Positions 49,601-63,845 are shown, numbered from the stretch's first letter. The stretch is DNA of 64,000 nt from Nymphaea colorata (GCF_008831285.2 NC_045143.1:1585503-1649502); one strand, 5' to 3'. Numbers and translations: made by a program. Notes: a model not told the origin generated them from the letters alone.

Positions 49601-52200
49601 CATAAGTTCGAGCTTACAACCAGTAGTAGAGCTACTGTGAGACTGGTGTTGGCTACTGCCACATGTCAGCCCTTGAAATATTTTATTGTGATGGAGCCAG
49701 ACCTGGGTCCAGTTGTGTGGGCATCCAGGTCAGTGTCCCGTAACCACCCATCCTACTAAGCTAGAGTCCGGAAGGTGTCCCTCAGCGAAAATTTTCTGGG
49801 TACGTCACTGCTTACAACAAGTAAGCTAAAGAAGCAACTTACTGCTGCAGTACTGCTACCATAAGATGATTAATATATGTCTCTGCTTCCTTTATCTCCA
49901 TTTATCTGGCAAGTAAAGGCTAATTCCCAAGGTCATGTATGATTTGCTTCTCCAAATCTAGAAGAACTTCAGTGAATAATTACCAAGTTGAGATGTTGCA
50001 TCACGAAAGTAACAGGCAATTTGGATGTGATCTGAAAGAGGACAGCCGTGCAGTAGATGAGAATTGGTTTGAAGTCTGCCATTTTTCTCAACCATTTATC
50101 ATATGGTACTCAGAAAGATAAGGAATACAGCCATTTTGGGGACAAGCCCACTTGGAATATGTTGGTAGCCTCTTTCCTTCAACCACCATTTCAAGGTTGT
50201 TTTATATGATAGTGTACAAGCAAGCTCCAAATTTAATTTGGTCTAATTTCTTGATCAGGACACGAAACGAGTCTATTGCTTGCTTCCACTAGTTTCAATC
50301 GTACAATAATCATGTTCCACAAACCATAGGTCAGGAACACAACTTGTGATCTGGTGAAGGAGAACAAATTAGAAATTAGTTGAATTCAAAGCAATCAATT
50401 AAGTCTTGTGCCTGACAAATGCGCTTTCAAGTTTTCTCCATATTTCTCGAGTCACCCTCCAAATAAAAACGTGAACTAGAGGAAAACTGCTTCCCTCAAA
50501 ACTAACTATCTAAAAAAATAGAGGGATATATATAAGAAAAAAATTATAGAGTAAACTTTTTGACATATATTTTAATATTTTGCTTTGAAAAGAATAATCT
50601 TGTAAATTCTCTTTCAATTCACGTTTTGTATTTGGAGCTAGGCAGTGACTTGATAATTATAGGAAAAACTTGACAGCCAGTTTTCTTAGATATTGAATTA
50701 AGTTCGGCGACCATTTGTAACTCGCTCAAAAGGTGGATGCATTTGTAACTTTTTTCTACATATGTTATGTTTCAAATATGTCATCAGCATGGATGAAGCG
50801 CATTGCGGAATAGGAGGGGAAGGGTTGATGTACATGCCTGAAATAATCGACCCATATCATCCATACTGCTATTTAGTTTTCCATTATCAAGGTGTGTTTT
50901 CTTTTTGCCCTCTTAAAAATGATGGTAGCAATCTGCAAGGGGTTATATGCAACATAACTTGTATATGGATTTTCAGCAGGATATAAGTCATGAACAAACA
51001 CAAAACACATCTGGCTTTACATATACGCACAAAGATTCTACGGTCCACCCAACTGCTAGTTTTTATCAAAACAAGAGCATATCGATCTCACATGATTGAG
51101 ACTCTGGATACACCACAAAGATGATCCAAGATAGATACTTTAGATCCACATCGTGAAGCTGATCTAAGTTTCTCGACAGATACAAACCAAACATAGATTG
51201 AAAACTAAGTCCTTGAAGGGTCATTTGGCGATTAGAACAATAGCATACTGTTTCCAGAGATTGAGGTATATTTATAAAAACAGTGTGTTGTTGTTTTCAT
51301 TGTCAGACGATCTACAAAAGGCCGTTTGGCAGGTGGAACAGTTCTTAACTGTTCCATCACTAAAAAAAAAATGTTTAAATGTCCATACATACTTGCTCCA
51401 AGGTAATTGTCAACAAAACTGTCTCCTATTCTACCACTCAAAGCTCCTTGACTCCAAAAGCCAACTTCACTCCCTTTCTCGTTTCCTTCTCATTTGAAAC
51501 GCGTTGCTCCTGGAGCACTTTTTAAAAATATGCAGCCTTCATCACGTGTTTCACAGCATAACAATTTGGTCAATTCAGCATTTAGAATTTAGGTACATAT
51601 CCAAGTTCATTGCTAATGGCCGGTGCCTTCCGCAATTCTAAACGAAGATGTTTCTTTAAAGTCTTGTAGGTAAATGCATGGAAAGATCGCTGCCTTTCAG
51701 ACAAGGAGAAGGTCAAATCATGTACAATTGAAGAATGAAGGCTGTAAACATCTCTCTCTCTCTCTCTACTGTAATTTCCTTTATGGCAGGGGAGTTTCCA
51801 AGAACCAGACCTGTCCCAGGTGCCGCAATAAACCGGAACCTGTGGCACGGCCTACCACCATGCCCTTTGAACATGGCACTAAAAAGAAATCCAGAAGTCC
51901 ACATGTGACAAGCTTTTCACTCAACGTGCTTCCTTGTATCTCTCCACAGCTGCTGATCTTCTATACGAATTCACATCGTGGTATACCGACAAGTATTGAA
52001 CAGTTGAGCTTATTTTGAGAAAATACCAAGAACACACATACGAATTCGGAAAGAAATCTCTTCTTTCAATAGCTTCCGCACAAAAGTAGGTTAGGAAATC
52101 GCTGGTATCAGGTGGCGGAGTCAACACCAGCGCATGAGAATCGTGGTCTATGGCCCAGACGTTTCCTTCTATCGGCTAACCTGATTTTCTCCATACCTTC
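46614..52200. other. Gene-poor stretch between AHP6-like and PDCT genes
   Basis: The AHP6-like 3' UTR occupies the start. A (CTT)n run is at 46868-46892. No further gene recognised. Repeat-family fragments with 'ggctccgcc' or 'ggagcc' ends occur at about 48290-48420 and 49640-49810. A CT tract at 51751-51768 lies in otherwise ordinary sequence. Confidence 0.4.
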
Positions 52201-52202
52201 TT

Positions 52203-52228
52203 TCTTCTCTCTCTCTCTCTCTCTCTCT
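52203..52228 (+). promoter_or_regulatory. CT-rich tract upstream of PDCT
   Basis: A run of CT dinucleotides about 120 bases before the ATG, of the pyrimidine-patch type. No clear TATA box was found. Confidence 0.4.
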
Positions 52229-52344
52229 TAACACCCCCTTCTCCTTTCCTTCCTCCCTGCGTTTATTACGGTCTCGTGTCTAAACCCCCTCCGGGGCTCT
52301 GAACGTGTGAGCGCCGGACCGTTTCTCTCGCATTTTGTCCCAAA

Positions 52345-54282
52345 ATGACTTCCCGGAAGAGCCCGCCTCGCGGATGCAAGAACCCACCTGAATCCGCTGC
52401 TTCCCCTCCTGAATCTCATGAACCACCACTGCGCACCGTTGGAAGCAAGAAACTCAAGGAAGACGACCATTATGATGCCGGAGACGACGGCCTTGGCACC
52501 CTCAAGATGATGGTCATGATGATCCGTGCCCTGGCAGCTCCTCCCAAGGGCTTCCACCACAAGGCTTTCAGCCAATCTGCTCGCCATCCGGTTCCCGGAA
52601 AGTCCCCCATGGTGTGGTGGTCTCGCCCTCTCGGACAGGTCATACTGGAGGTCCTGAGATTCCACCCGATTCCTTGTGCATTTGCCGTCTCCCTGCTCTT
52701 CTTCATGGGGGTTGAGTACTCCCTGCTCATGGTTTCCCCTTCTTCCCCTCCTTACGATCTGGGATTCGTCTTCACCCATAGCCTCCACCTCTTCCTGGCT
52801 CGGCGGCCCTCCCTCAACACCATCCTCGCCGCCCTCAACACGGTACTGTTCCCTAATCAAATATCTGTTTACTGTTTCATTTGCCCAAATGCGTCATAGA
52901 TTTTCTCGCCGTTGCTCGATTTCTCCGATGGGTACTGAAGCATGTCGCCGGCAGACTAAATCTTTTCCATTTTGTTTTCTTTTTCTGGCACATTTATGTT
53001 TCTCTCTTTTGGTTTTGGGATTTTAAACGCATGGTGGTGATCGTGGTTGTGACAAATCGGAAGCAGGTGTTCGTGGGGATGCAGACGGCCTACATCCTGT
53101 GGGCATTGCTTGTAGAATGCCGGCCGAGGGCAGCCATCGCCGCTCTGTTCATGTTCACATGCCGAGGGATCTTGGGCTACGCCACTCAGCTTCCGTTACC
53201 AAAGGTAATGAAAACCATTCTCTTCTCCCCATTTCATCCTATTCAAAAATTGTGCACTTTATGAGAATCAACTCCTGATGTCAGACGATCCAATCTATCG
53301 GTGGAATCGTATCAAAGATTAAAAAGCATTCTTAAGTGATGCCCAGCTCAACGCCTAATATTTATTCGGAGGTTACGGCGCATGTGCAATTCCTGCGCCC
53401 TAACTGTTTAGGTACTAGTGAAAATGATAAAGTTTTTTAATAACATCAGTACTTAAACAGCAAATCATTGGCACCGTCTACCCAATTAGCGCCAAAGAAG
53501 ATTAGGAGTTCAAACTCAAAGGAGTTACAATGGCTCCAAGGAATAACTTTTTAAAGAATCTTTCAAGTTTCAACAGTTCTAACTAGACTAGTATGCATGT
53601 CTTACTGCAAAATGAAGTACTAAGGACCATCTATGTGACCTTTGAATGTTAGCGGCCGGTCAATATGCGGCCGGCAACACTGGAGGTCCCGACTTCAAGA
53701 GAAGAAAATCGGTGATGTTAACAATCCATAATCCACTCTGCATCCTGCATTTTCTTATAGTAGTATAAGGTCGATGCTTGGACTCATTTAGGTTTTACTT
53801 ATTATAAGTGGGCTGGATCCTTTGTCATCAAAGAACATCAATGTCACAAAAAATAGCGGTGGAAAACTGGGGTCTAATCCACGGTGTGGCACGAATGGCA
53901 GGAATTTCTGGGTTCCGGCGTGGACTTCCCGGTGGGGAACGTTTCTTTCTTCCTCTTCTTCTCAGGGCATGTGGGCGGCTCCGTCATCGCCTCCATCGAT
54001 ATGAGGCGGATGCAGAGGTGGGAGCTGGCGTGGATCTTCGATGCCCTCAACTTCTTGCAGGGGCTGAGGCTCTTGGCCACAAGGGGCCACTATACCATCG
54101 ACCTGGCCGTTGGCGTCGGCGCCGGCTTCCTCTGCGACGCACTAGCCGGCCGATACCAGGAGATCAAAAGCACAAGCAGCAAGGACGCTTGGTCACCCAC
54201 CGCGACCCTTCAGCAGCAGCAGCTCGTCCCGGTCGTCCAACAACCTCTGCTTGTTTCCAAACCACATCCATCTACCCTATAG
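52345..54282 (+). CDS. ROD1: Phosphatidylcholine:diacylglycerol cholinephosphotransferase (PDCT/ROD1)
   Basis: Three exons: 52345-52842, 53067-53204 and 53902-54282. All are GT..AG and phase 0, giving 338 aa. After a variable hydrophilic N terminus (about 110 aa) come conserved membrane segments: HPIPCAFAVSLLFFMGVEYS, DLGFVFTHSL, LNTVFVGMQTAYILW, FMFTCRGILGYATQLPLP, then FLGSGVDFPVGNVSFFLFFS. The lipid-phosphatase-like active-site residues are His235 (SGHVGG) and His275/Asp279 (TRGHYTIDLAVGVGAG). This matches Arabidopsis ROD1 closely. The family enzyme sits in the ER and swaps phosphocholine between phosphatidylcholine and diacylglycerol, feeding polyunsaturated fatty acids into seed triacylglycerol. 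The Gln-rich C-terminal tail (QQQQLVPVVQQ) appears longer than usual. The gene looks intact. Confidence 0.93.
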
Positions 54283-57200
54283 TTTAAACTTTAACACGGT
54301 TGTTGCAATTTCCTGTTGTTTTGTTCAATCACAGTAATTTCTCGACACCCAAAAAGCAAATATATATATATAGAGAGAGAGAGGTTCTTCTTTCTGGTTG
54401 TTGATTAATGAAAGCAAGAGTTCAGTTGGCACAGAGAAAAAGAAAAACGGGGCCATGGAAAGGAGGACGGTTGAGTTTCTTAAATTAGAAACTTCACTTA
54501 TGATACACCACCTCCACATATTCGGCGGATTCACGGCAACGCCGCGTTGTTTGGTCCGTGGGTCCGTCCTCCATTGACAGAGAGGCGATTGATAGCGAGG
54601 GGGGCGCGGGGGGCAAAATATGGAAGACATTGACAGAAATTGTATGGGCCATGGGAATGAATGGGGAATCTGCAGATGGGATCACGTGACAGCTCATTGG
54701 CATTGCGGATTCTTTGTGGAGGGGAGGATCTAGGCACAGTTTGGGGCGGCCACCGGATTCCTCCAAGTTGTGGAAAAGTCCGCTCAGCTGTCAGGAAAAT
54801 GGCTTCCTGCCAGCTGCTCACGACCACTCCGTCCACAATTACAAATGTATTGGCCCTTTCGAAAAGGTCGGATGCCCTCGCCGGCGAAGTTTCTGTGTGT
54901 AACTGAGACAGGTGTTCCAACCAGCCATTACGCCTTTAGTTTTTGTTGGAAGATCATCTCCATCCTTTTTCTTTTAAAGCATGTTTGTTAACTGCACAGA
55001 CGTGAGCTCCAAATTTAGTTCACTTAAAAAATAATCGATAAAGTCATCATGTCCTTGGCATGTTTATACCTCATATAAGATTTTTTTTTAAAAAAAAAAA
55101 AACTTAAAACTAGCAGCCTGAGTTTTTTGCCGTGTGAACTCGCGTTTGCATCTGCAAAGAGAAAGAAGTGATCCATGTGAATGCTTGAACTTTGAAAAAA
55201 AAGGCACCCAGATTTGTCAGAGATTTACTCAAAAACTCATTCACAAGTTTTTCTTTCTCTTATTTTGGTTTTGCGGTTTGTTTTTGTAGTTAGAAGGCTT
55301 TTTTTCTTCAATTTCGTTATATATTTTCATTTCTCTCACTTTAATTTAAAATATCTTACTAATTAAATAATGATCATATGGATTGATTACATGTAAGTAG
55401 ATAATTTGACTTTTCGTGTAAATTTATATTTTTTATTGAACGTAGCATAGTTTTGATTAGCTAATATATATATATTATATATCATTATTTTTACTTGTTT
55501 GCATATCGAAGAACCACTACCCCAAAAATAATTAGTGCCAACGATAGTAGCATGTCGGGAGAGGCTACTGACGGTGGTCAACCGTCGAGAGAATACTTGC
55601 AGCGTGAACACCCTAAACCGTTTTTGTTCTTTTCTATCGCCAGCTAAAAATCGTTTGATTCTGCTCCACCAATGTAGCTCTTTCTCTCTCTGTCTGAATC
55701 AAGGGCTTCCCAAGAACACAAGAGCATAGAGTTCTTGGTCGTTTCGTTTTTTGGTTCTAGAATGAAGAAAAGTCCCTCTCTTGGAATCGAGGGTTTCCTA
55801 AGCGTGGAAAAGCAAAGAGTTATTTGATCTCTCGTTTTCTGGCTCTAGAAAGGGACAAGGTCTCTCCCTTGGAATGGAGGGCTTCCCAAGCGCAGAGGAG
55901 TAGAATTCTTGGGGCTCTAGTTTTTTGGGTCTGGAAAGAAAAAAGGTGAGCTCGAATGCCACCTCTTTATCTCCTTTTTCTTCTGCATTGATCGTAGGTT
56001 TGTGGTTGAGTTAGGGCGTGTTAAGGCATCACGTGCGCAGGCAGCAGTAGCAACTCTGCCCCCTTCAGCAAATGATTCCCCCTCTCTCTCTCTTTCACCC
56101 CTTTCTTTATCTACTGTGTGTTCTTTGACATGGTTCTTCACTAGTGACAGAGTATGCTGAGTATCATCTGCTTTGCGAATTCGTTTTATTGTGCTTCATT
56201 TTCATTTTTCTATTGGGGACCAATTTGGTGATAAATGTGCTTAATTTTCATTTTTTGACTTGTTGTTCCTGTTTTGTGGTTGGGTATGAAATTAGGTGCA
56301 GAAGACCAACTTTGTGGCAGGGTATGCCAACTTTGTCAAAAGGTTTGAAATCCTTATTTCTATTTTCTAAACTCTTCTGTTGTTCTGCATCAGCTTGGTC
56401 TCGTTCATTTGTGGGTAGTGAAGATAGATGAATCCCATCCTTTCATTGCACCTCTAATAAGGAAGGAATGGAGTGAGGAGGAAGAATCGATCTTCAACTA
56501 TAAGTGTAGTTTATGCCGGCAGATGGCACCCTAGCATTTCTGCTCTTACGTGTGTAAGTTTGATCCACATTTTTTTGGATAAATTTTCTGATGCTAACTA
56601 TGAATGTAGACGCAGATGGCCTTCTGCTTGGCTACTTTGTCTACTTTACAAACATATTGACTTCTATTTAGCTTATTGTATTCGGTTACGCATATCAAGC
56701 TCTATTTAGCTTATTGTATTTGGTTATGCATGTCAAGATTCCTGCTTAATTTAATATTTGTCATGCTTTATCTTCTATTGTCATATGTAGCAATGTTCTT
56801 GAAAGCAACTCGTATTATGCTGAAGGCTTTGACAATTGCTTGTTATTCCTTCATCATCCACAAGGAGGTAAATCTCATCTCTAGCAGTCGTATCACCACA
56901 GTTTTCTTTCTTTTCTTTTCTTTTTTCTCTTTACCTTTTAATGTCATGGAATCATTTACTTGTCCACGTTTTCTTGAAAAGTTGGAACTAAACATCTTAG
57001 TTTTCGTGTATAGTATGACAACTAAAATTTAGTTCTATGCTGAACTATATGTTGTAAAATTGGTTTTAGCAAATTAACTTTTCCTCATTCTTCCAGCTAT
57101 TAAATTTATTATTTCATCACTTCTGCTATGTTCAGTTCTCAATAGAGCTCGAATACAATCTGAGTTGTGAATAGTTGCTGCAGGGATTGTTGTTGCTACA

Positions 57201-59975
57201 GGTTGGTTGTGCTACAAAGAACGTCAGTACGAGATGACTCACTCCTTACTGGTTTGCTGACATCCCTAAATTTTTAATGATAAGAAAATGAACGAAATGC
57301 ATTTTACCACACCAAGCCACAGACAAAAGGATGATTTAATGTAAGAAAGCATCTAACTTAACCTTTGGCCTCTTTAGTGACTCTTGGTTAGAACTTAGAA
57401 GCTTAGCACTAAGCACCGTAAGAATATGCCAATCTGTAATGGTCTGTTTTAGTGTGAGTAGAGTTGTTAAATGTGATTAAAGCTCTAACTGATCAGATAG
57501 ATTGCATGTATCTAACTCAGACTGGATCCAATTTTTGGATATGAATGAAGGCAATGATCAAATGGTAAGTATATTTACTAATTGGCTCTCCCTCTATTAT
57601 TTTTTTCACGATTTTGTTGTAATTTAACAAGAATCCTTCAACAAAATTATGATTTTCGGGACTCCAGTTGGTTGCATAATACAACAATATCGTTTATTGG
57701 TAATATTTAACAAAATTATTGACCATTTATAATTTTATATATATATATATATTGATTTTTTGAAATACAACCATTGAAACTGTCTACGTCTATCTGCATA
57801 GAAAATAATTTAAAATGTGTAAATTGAATTTTGTAGTAGAAATGCTAACTTATGGGACTGTTGGAGAAAGTAGCCAACTTATGTTACGGTTGAACTGAAA
57901 TCTTGAGTTTCAACGAAAGAGTGGAGTAGGTCGCTCGGTAGTGAGGTCACATCAGCTAGCCCATGCTTGCTGACGGCATTTAAAGACACCTCTAAGTTGC
58001 TCAACTTTCGATATATTTCTTCTTGTTCCTTTTCTGCTGTGTGGTAATTCTTAATCTTATGAGAGAAGAAGATTGGACCTTTGATTGCCCTATGAGCTTA
58101 GGTGTCGGGGTCTGTTTCAGTTGGCAGACCCACGATTAGAAGCGGGAGTGGAGTGCAGGAATTTTATTTTATGTTACAGGAGCTGAAATATTATTTTTTA
58201 AAAATTTTATATAAGTTAAAGTAAAATTTTTAAAAATATGAAGGGGATCATGGTCTCTGCCGGCCCTCCCTGCTCCTCCCCTGGTTTGAAGCCTTTGATA
58301 TTTTTACGAAAAAACAAAAAAACATTCAATCGGATTAATCTCAACTCAATCTTGACCTCATGTGTCGGTATAAAATTTCACACCTAATGTATCAGTCTAA
58401 AATATGTGTCTGTATTTATGTATACATGTATGTATTATAAATTTATAAAGACAGTCAACTTTGTATGAGGTAACAAAAGCAGAGTTTAGTTTCAACCCAT
58501 CTCATTTATCTGCATATTTAAGTGTGGCATTTGTTACCAATATTCAAGAAACATTATGTTCTTGTTAACCAAGCGCAAAGTTTTGCTAACCTGCAATTAT
58601 CGTAATAGGAAATAAGACTGAGCATCGGGCTGGCCCAACCTGCTTCAAAATAAAATGAAGAGGTTGCGGATGAAATTCACTAATCTAGATTAGATTAGAC
58701 AAACGTTGTGCATGAAATATATTTTTAGATACCAAATGAAACTTCAGGATATCTCTTACAGCTCACAGTCTTTTCATTCCAAAAGGGCTTCGTGGAAGTA
58801 CTAACTGTCCTGTCTAAAGATGGAATATATTCTAGTTGTTTTACTGAGCCAGGAAAAGTATATGCGTTTTTTAATCAGAGCATGCCGCATATTTTTAAGA
58901 CAAAGTGTGTAAGTGAAAGAAGCAAAGACAGAAGGTAAAGATTCACATCGGACTATTCACCAAACCCTCTAGATCAGATTGATCTGACATCCATTGTGGT
59001 CGTTCATTAAATTATGAGAGCTGATTAATATTTGGCCACACAAGTTGTATATACCTATGATTTCAAATTGAGATTTAGATCCATGAAAGCGTATTCCTAG
59101 CTTTTTCTTAACTTGGTGCGCGTGAGCACGAGCTACCTAGTGGGTCTTAAAGATGTTTCGGAACATAGGTGAACCTATAAGATACCCACCAACTTGAGTG
59201 TCGCACTACTTCTGTCCTAAACTAATTAAATTGCCGATAAGAGTGAATCTCATTTGTACAGCCATCCTACCAGCTATGTTAAGCTTCTTGGGGAATCGGT
59301 ATAATGATTAAAAGAAACCTTTTTATCAGTGGTGAAGCTAGAAATTTCTTGTTAAAGGGCACTCTAAGTGTAAATTTCAAACTTGAAGGGGCGGGCATTA
59401 GTATGTAAAAAATAAAAAACTAATGAAGTTTTTATATATAAATAATGTAAATTTAGTGGTCTGGTGTAGGCAATTACCTACTCCAACCACAACGCGGCTC
59501 CGCCATTGCTTTCATGTAGCTATTTGGTTTATGCAGAAAATGTGCAATGGGCAAAAACATGGCAAGCATTAAAGTTAAAGAGCTCGATCGAGAAGAGAAG
59601 TTTGATTATATTAAGACCCTTATAAGTACATGCATATAAGGATGCATATCTTTAGTTTAGATCGTTTGAAGTGTCTGACTAACTTCATTTCCGAGCAAAG
59701 TTAAAATATAAGCTGCCTTCAATGCTAGAGAAAGGGCGGGAGACTAGCAACTGTCAAACAATGACCCGTTTCTCGTGTTGTCTTTCAGGTCCAGTGAAGT
59801 CATTAGTTCAATAAACAAAATGACAGTGATCCTCTTTCTGTCTTTCTTTTATAAAAGTGGAAGAACTTGTGTGCTTCAAAGAAGAACGTTCCAGAGCACA
59901 AGATGATAAGGGTTTCACTTTAAGAATCTTTTTTTGCACCCCAAAAGCCACGCATGCATCAGAAAAAATCAGAAG
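54283..59975. other. Gene-poor stretch after PDCT
   Basis: The PDCT 3' flank comes first. A moderately GC-rich interval at about 54530-54920 has open frames on both strands but no recognisable family. The three-copy 88-bp repeat lies at 55685-55948. After it, 56140-57250 is T-rich with several splice-like sites but no identifiable protein. Repeat-family copies are at about 58130-58290 and 59330-59515. Confidence 0.35.
55685..55948. repeat. Three tandem copies of an 88-bp unit
   Basis: Anchors at 55703, 55791 and 55879 (aagggcttcccaag, gagggtttcctaag, gagggcttcccaag) are exactly 88 bp apart. Each unit also contains a cttgg..tcg/ctctagttttt-type block and a 'tctagaa' or 'tctggaa' end. Copies differ by about a quarter of bases. 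Confidence 0.85.
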
Positions 59976-59981
59976 TCGAAT

Positions 59982-59997
59982 ATATATATATAGATAT

Positions 59998-60070
<73 letters not shown>
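59982..60070. repeat. (TA)n followed by (GA)n
   Basis: A compound microsatellite of about 90 bases. Confidence 0.93.
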
Positions 60071-60072
<2 letters not shown>

Positions 60073-60837
60073 GATAAAAACCAAACATTTAGGTCACCAT
60101 TAAAAACCAGATCCATTAATTTTTTTTTTAAAATTGTATTTTAAATAAAATATAAACATCTTAATATTTTTTATAAAAACTATTTTGACTTTAAATCAAG
60201 TTGTTTTTATGAAAGAGAGCCATTCATTTTTTCTTACTATAAAAATACTATTGAAACCCAAAAAACGATCAATTTAATATATATTTTGCATCAACCTATC
60301 TTTAAAATCATATTAGTGAGGTTAGATTGGAAAAAGAAAAAAACTTTAAATATTATATTTAAAGGGTCTTGATTTTGTCAATGGCCTATTGGTTTGGTTT
60401 TTACCAATCACTCATGTGTGTGTGTGTGTGAAGACTTGGATTTCTCTCGCTGTCAGAATGTTCTAGCCTTTCACACGTGCAGCCCGATTAGCATCGGACA
60501 GTAATATAGCATTAGCGCATGTGTGTGTGTGAATGATGACTTTAGTTATCTAAAGTCACTCAACCATCTAGCCAAGGCCGTCTATCTAAAGCAAAAGACT
60601 AACAAGAGAGTGATGTAAACTAATATTAGATGATGAAAATACCCATCACATCTTTTTCTTTATTTTTTTCTTAAATGTCTATCATGTAGATTGGATGGTG
60701 CAAATTAGACAACATATTGACTCTAAAATACTAAAGTCACCATTCAACTTTTTATAATTTATATATGATCTTGCTTTTCTCTCAACCACTCAATTTGACA
60801 AAAGATCAAGAGTTGTCCTCTAACTGCACATCCAACA

Positions 60838-60897
<60 letters not shown>

Positions 60898-63840
60898 CAC
60901 ACAACACACCCAAAAAAAAAAAAAAAAAACCAAATTCTTCTCTTCCGCCAATCTAAGTTTTCCAATTTTAAGTATCTACTTTTCTAATTTGCGCCATGTT
61001 TTATGAACAGGCCCGATGATTAGATGAAAGCCCAGTTATAAGCAATTGGCTTTTTCTAACTGGACATGAAACTTCTTGATTAACAGCATTTTCATGTCGG
61101 CTTCAAGTATTGGTGGAGTAGTTACAAACGACGTCGCCTTCGATTGAAGCACGATCAATGGATCGATCATCGCGTCGTGGTTAATTTGGATTGCTCCCTG
61201 AGGATGTTTGATGGGGGCGATCAGCTGTGTACTAATAATTCTTTCAACTAAGTGACTAATCATGTCAAGGGAGTCGTTGATTTATTATTTGCTTGTTTAT
61301 TTGTTTTTGGCACGAGAAAACTGCATACCATACTTTTGACAGAAACAATTCTTGCCTCAGCTCTCAGAAATTTCCGGCATAAGCAATGGGTTGAGGAAAA
61401 GCAGTGGGCGCACGAACGTGAATGTGCCGGATTCAGACCGGATCTTATAGTATTCATTATGTTTGATTTATTTGTTCATGTACTTGAATTTGAATTCGGA
61501 TTCGAACTCCACTAAAGAAAAGTTTAAACTGTGTTTGGCTTTTGAACTTTAAACTTGAAATCTTAATCAGATATAAGACGTTCGAGTGTAACTTTCAAAT
61601 TCACAACCATTCCTTAAATCATTCAATATGTATAGATGTTGGACATAGGCAAATATAGTGATGTTCATTATCGATTCATATACTTCTTTAAAACCATGTC
61701 TGAATCTGGTCGGATATTATTGCTTAAATCCAAATCCGACTTCATTTCTTAATTGGATGTTAGAACTTTTTTATATCGGAAAAAACAATTGGATCCGATG
61801 CCCAATGTAATCTGATTCATTGACATCCTTTTTAAGTGTACGTCCAAACTCAAGCATCAGTAGGTTCAATTCATTATCCATGGATTCCAACTCCTTAAAA
61901 GATCTATGAGATCATTGACCAAGCATCTTCCTTTTTCCCTATCTGTTGCCGACGGCAGATGCCGATTAGTAGCGTGCATTCAGACTTCAGATTTTTTGCC
62001 ACTATAATAACTGGATTCCTTCTGCTTTGAGTGAATGCTAAAAAAAGGTGGGAGGTGAAAGGACTTGATACTCTTCAATTGAAGATATATGGAACGTCTT
62101 CAAAAGGAGATGGTATATATGCTGGCACTCAAAGTTCTGCTTTTTCGACCACCGAAAGGTGATACTAAACATGTTTTTTTCAGTTTTCAATTACAAAAAA
62201 AGAAATGTTTGCCCCCCCCACTAGGTCTGTCTCGAGTTTCTTTACTTGGTTCGTTGTTTAATTGATTTAAATAGCTTTTCTGTAGTTTTCTTGCCGCAAA
62301 ACTAGACTATTTTGTTCAAATCTAAATGTTATTTGGTGAAACTTTCATCTGAATTCAAATTCAAATCCACGCCACTGGAGTTGAATCCAAATATCAGTAT
62401 GTTCTAATAGCAGATTCGATGAAGACAATGAATGGAAGCAACTTCGATGCAATATTATGTTTGGCCAAAGTCAAGCTGAGGTCTCACTTGGAATGTTGAT
62501 GCAAGGCCCATCCTTCGCGAGAAACACCTGATTTGAATGCATATTGGAATCCAACAACCGATCAAATTCATTTCAGACATTTCATAATTATTCACTTGAT
62601 TTACGCTCGGGAATGAGAGACCATTCCTCCATGTGCTAACTGTAGCGTTCTATGCAGATCATGGGCGGAGTTAGGAATTTTTTATTTAAAGGTTAAACTA
62701 TTGTTTCAAAATTTTGACTTATGATAAAAATAACTTTTTAAAATTTCTATATCGGCTAAATGATTTTTTTTTTTAAATTTATAGGTAGATTTTTTTTTTT
62801 TTTGAAAATTTAAGGTAGAAGCCATGTCTCTCGCCAGCCCCATGGCTTCATCTCTGACTGGGGTCATATTCTACGAGTCATTTCATAGTAAAAACAATTA
62901 AAATGTTCCTACTTTTAAGGCAGACATAGTCAAACCAGGTTTATTAATATATGAGGCTAGTTTGATGGCTTGGTAGACTATCTTATGAACTTTGACAAGA
63001 CTTGAAAAATCAGAAGGCTGGCTGTCCATGCATGTTACAATTTACATGAAACACCAAACTCCGGCCGTTAGTGCAGACATTCAAGAGTGGCCGTCATACA
63101 TCCATGTCCTCAGATTTGGAGGATCACAAGTTTGTACATCGGATTCAGGCAGTGACAGGACGTTGACTGCTTCCGTCTGCCACCACATACCTTAGTTGGC
63201 GCGGATGACTCGACGCTGGATTCTCCGGCGATAATTTTGGAGAACCACATTATGAGGTCATCCAATGAAACACGTAGAAAGAACGGGAGAGTCCAAGAAA
63301 GCGACCAGCGGCTCCATGGATGAAGAAGCTTAGCTTAGCTAAGCTGCAAAGTCGCACATTCGAAACCAAATTGGCTGGATTGGGACCCGAGAAACATATT
63401 ATATTACTAGTTGCATCGAGAGACCAGAGAAAATTATTTTAGTATAAGAGTTGCATGGAAGCGTTTGACGAAAGTCACTGTAACTTTAATGGTTTTCAAT
63501 TTCCTGCAAACCCATTTCAAGATTTGCTCGATCTCACTCGCTGACGTAAATGAATCAAGCATCAAGATCATTTATCTAGAAGATGCCAAGCTTCGAAGCC
63601 CGGCTCAATCCTTGGTGCAGCCATTGAGTAGCAGCTCAACGAGAAAGGGTGCAAAGCGAGGGACAGCGCAAAAGGGATCAGATGACGAGCTAGTTGGGTG
63701 GGGTGAGAGTGGGTCACATAACATGAGGATGGCACCTGACCGGCCGTATATATGTGTGTCTGTGTGTGGAGGCGGCAGCATAGCAATAAGCAGAGAGCGC
63801 AGAGGAGATGCCCATCATAAGCGGGTGGAAGAGGAAGGGC
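60071..63840. other. Gene-poor stretch at right side
   Basis: AT-rich DNA. A long (TA)n lies at 60838-60894. A minus-strand frame at 61263-61036 (KHPQGAIQINHDAMIDPL...) has protein-like composition but no recognised family. Short phrases with gaattcggattcgaa-type motifs occur at 61490-62400. A repeat-family copy with 'gggcggagttagg' lies at about 62655-62865. No gene supported. Confidence 0.35.
60838..60894. repeat. (TA)n microsatellite
   Basis: About 56 bases of TA, followed shortly by an A run. Confidence 0.95.
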
Positions 63841-63845
63841 GGACG

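Noticed and set aside
52228-52860. 210-aa open frame on the minus strand
   Set aside because: It lies opposite PDCT exon 1, which has clear homology. The antisense frame has no recognisable domain and is a by-product of GC-rich coding sequence.
54531-54920. 129-aa minus-strand frame downstream of PDCT
   Set aside because: No domain, no supporting splice structure, and open frames exist on both strands because of GC content.
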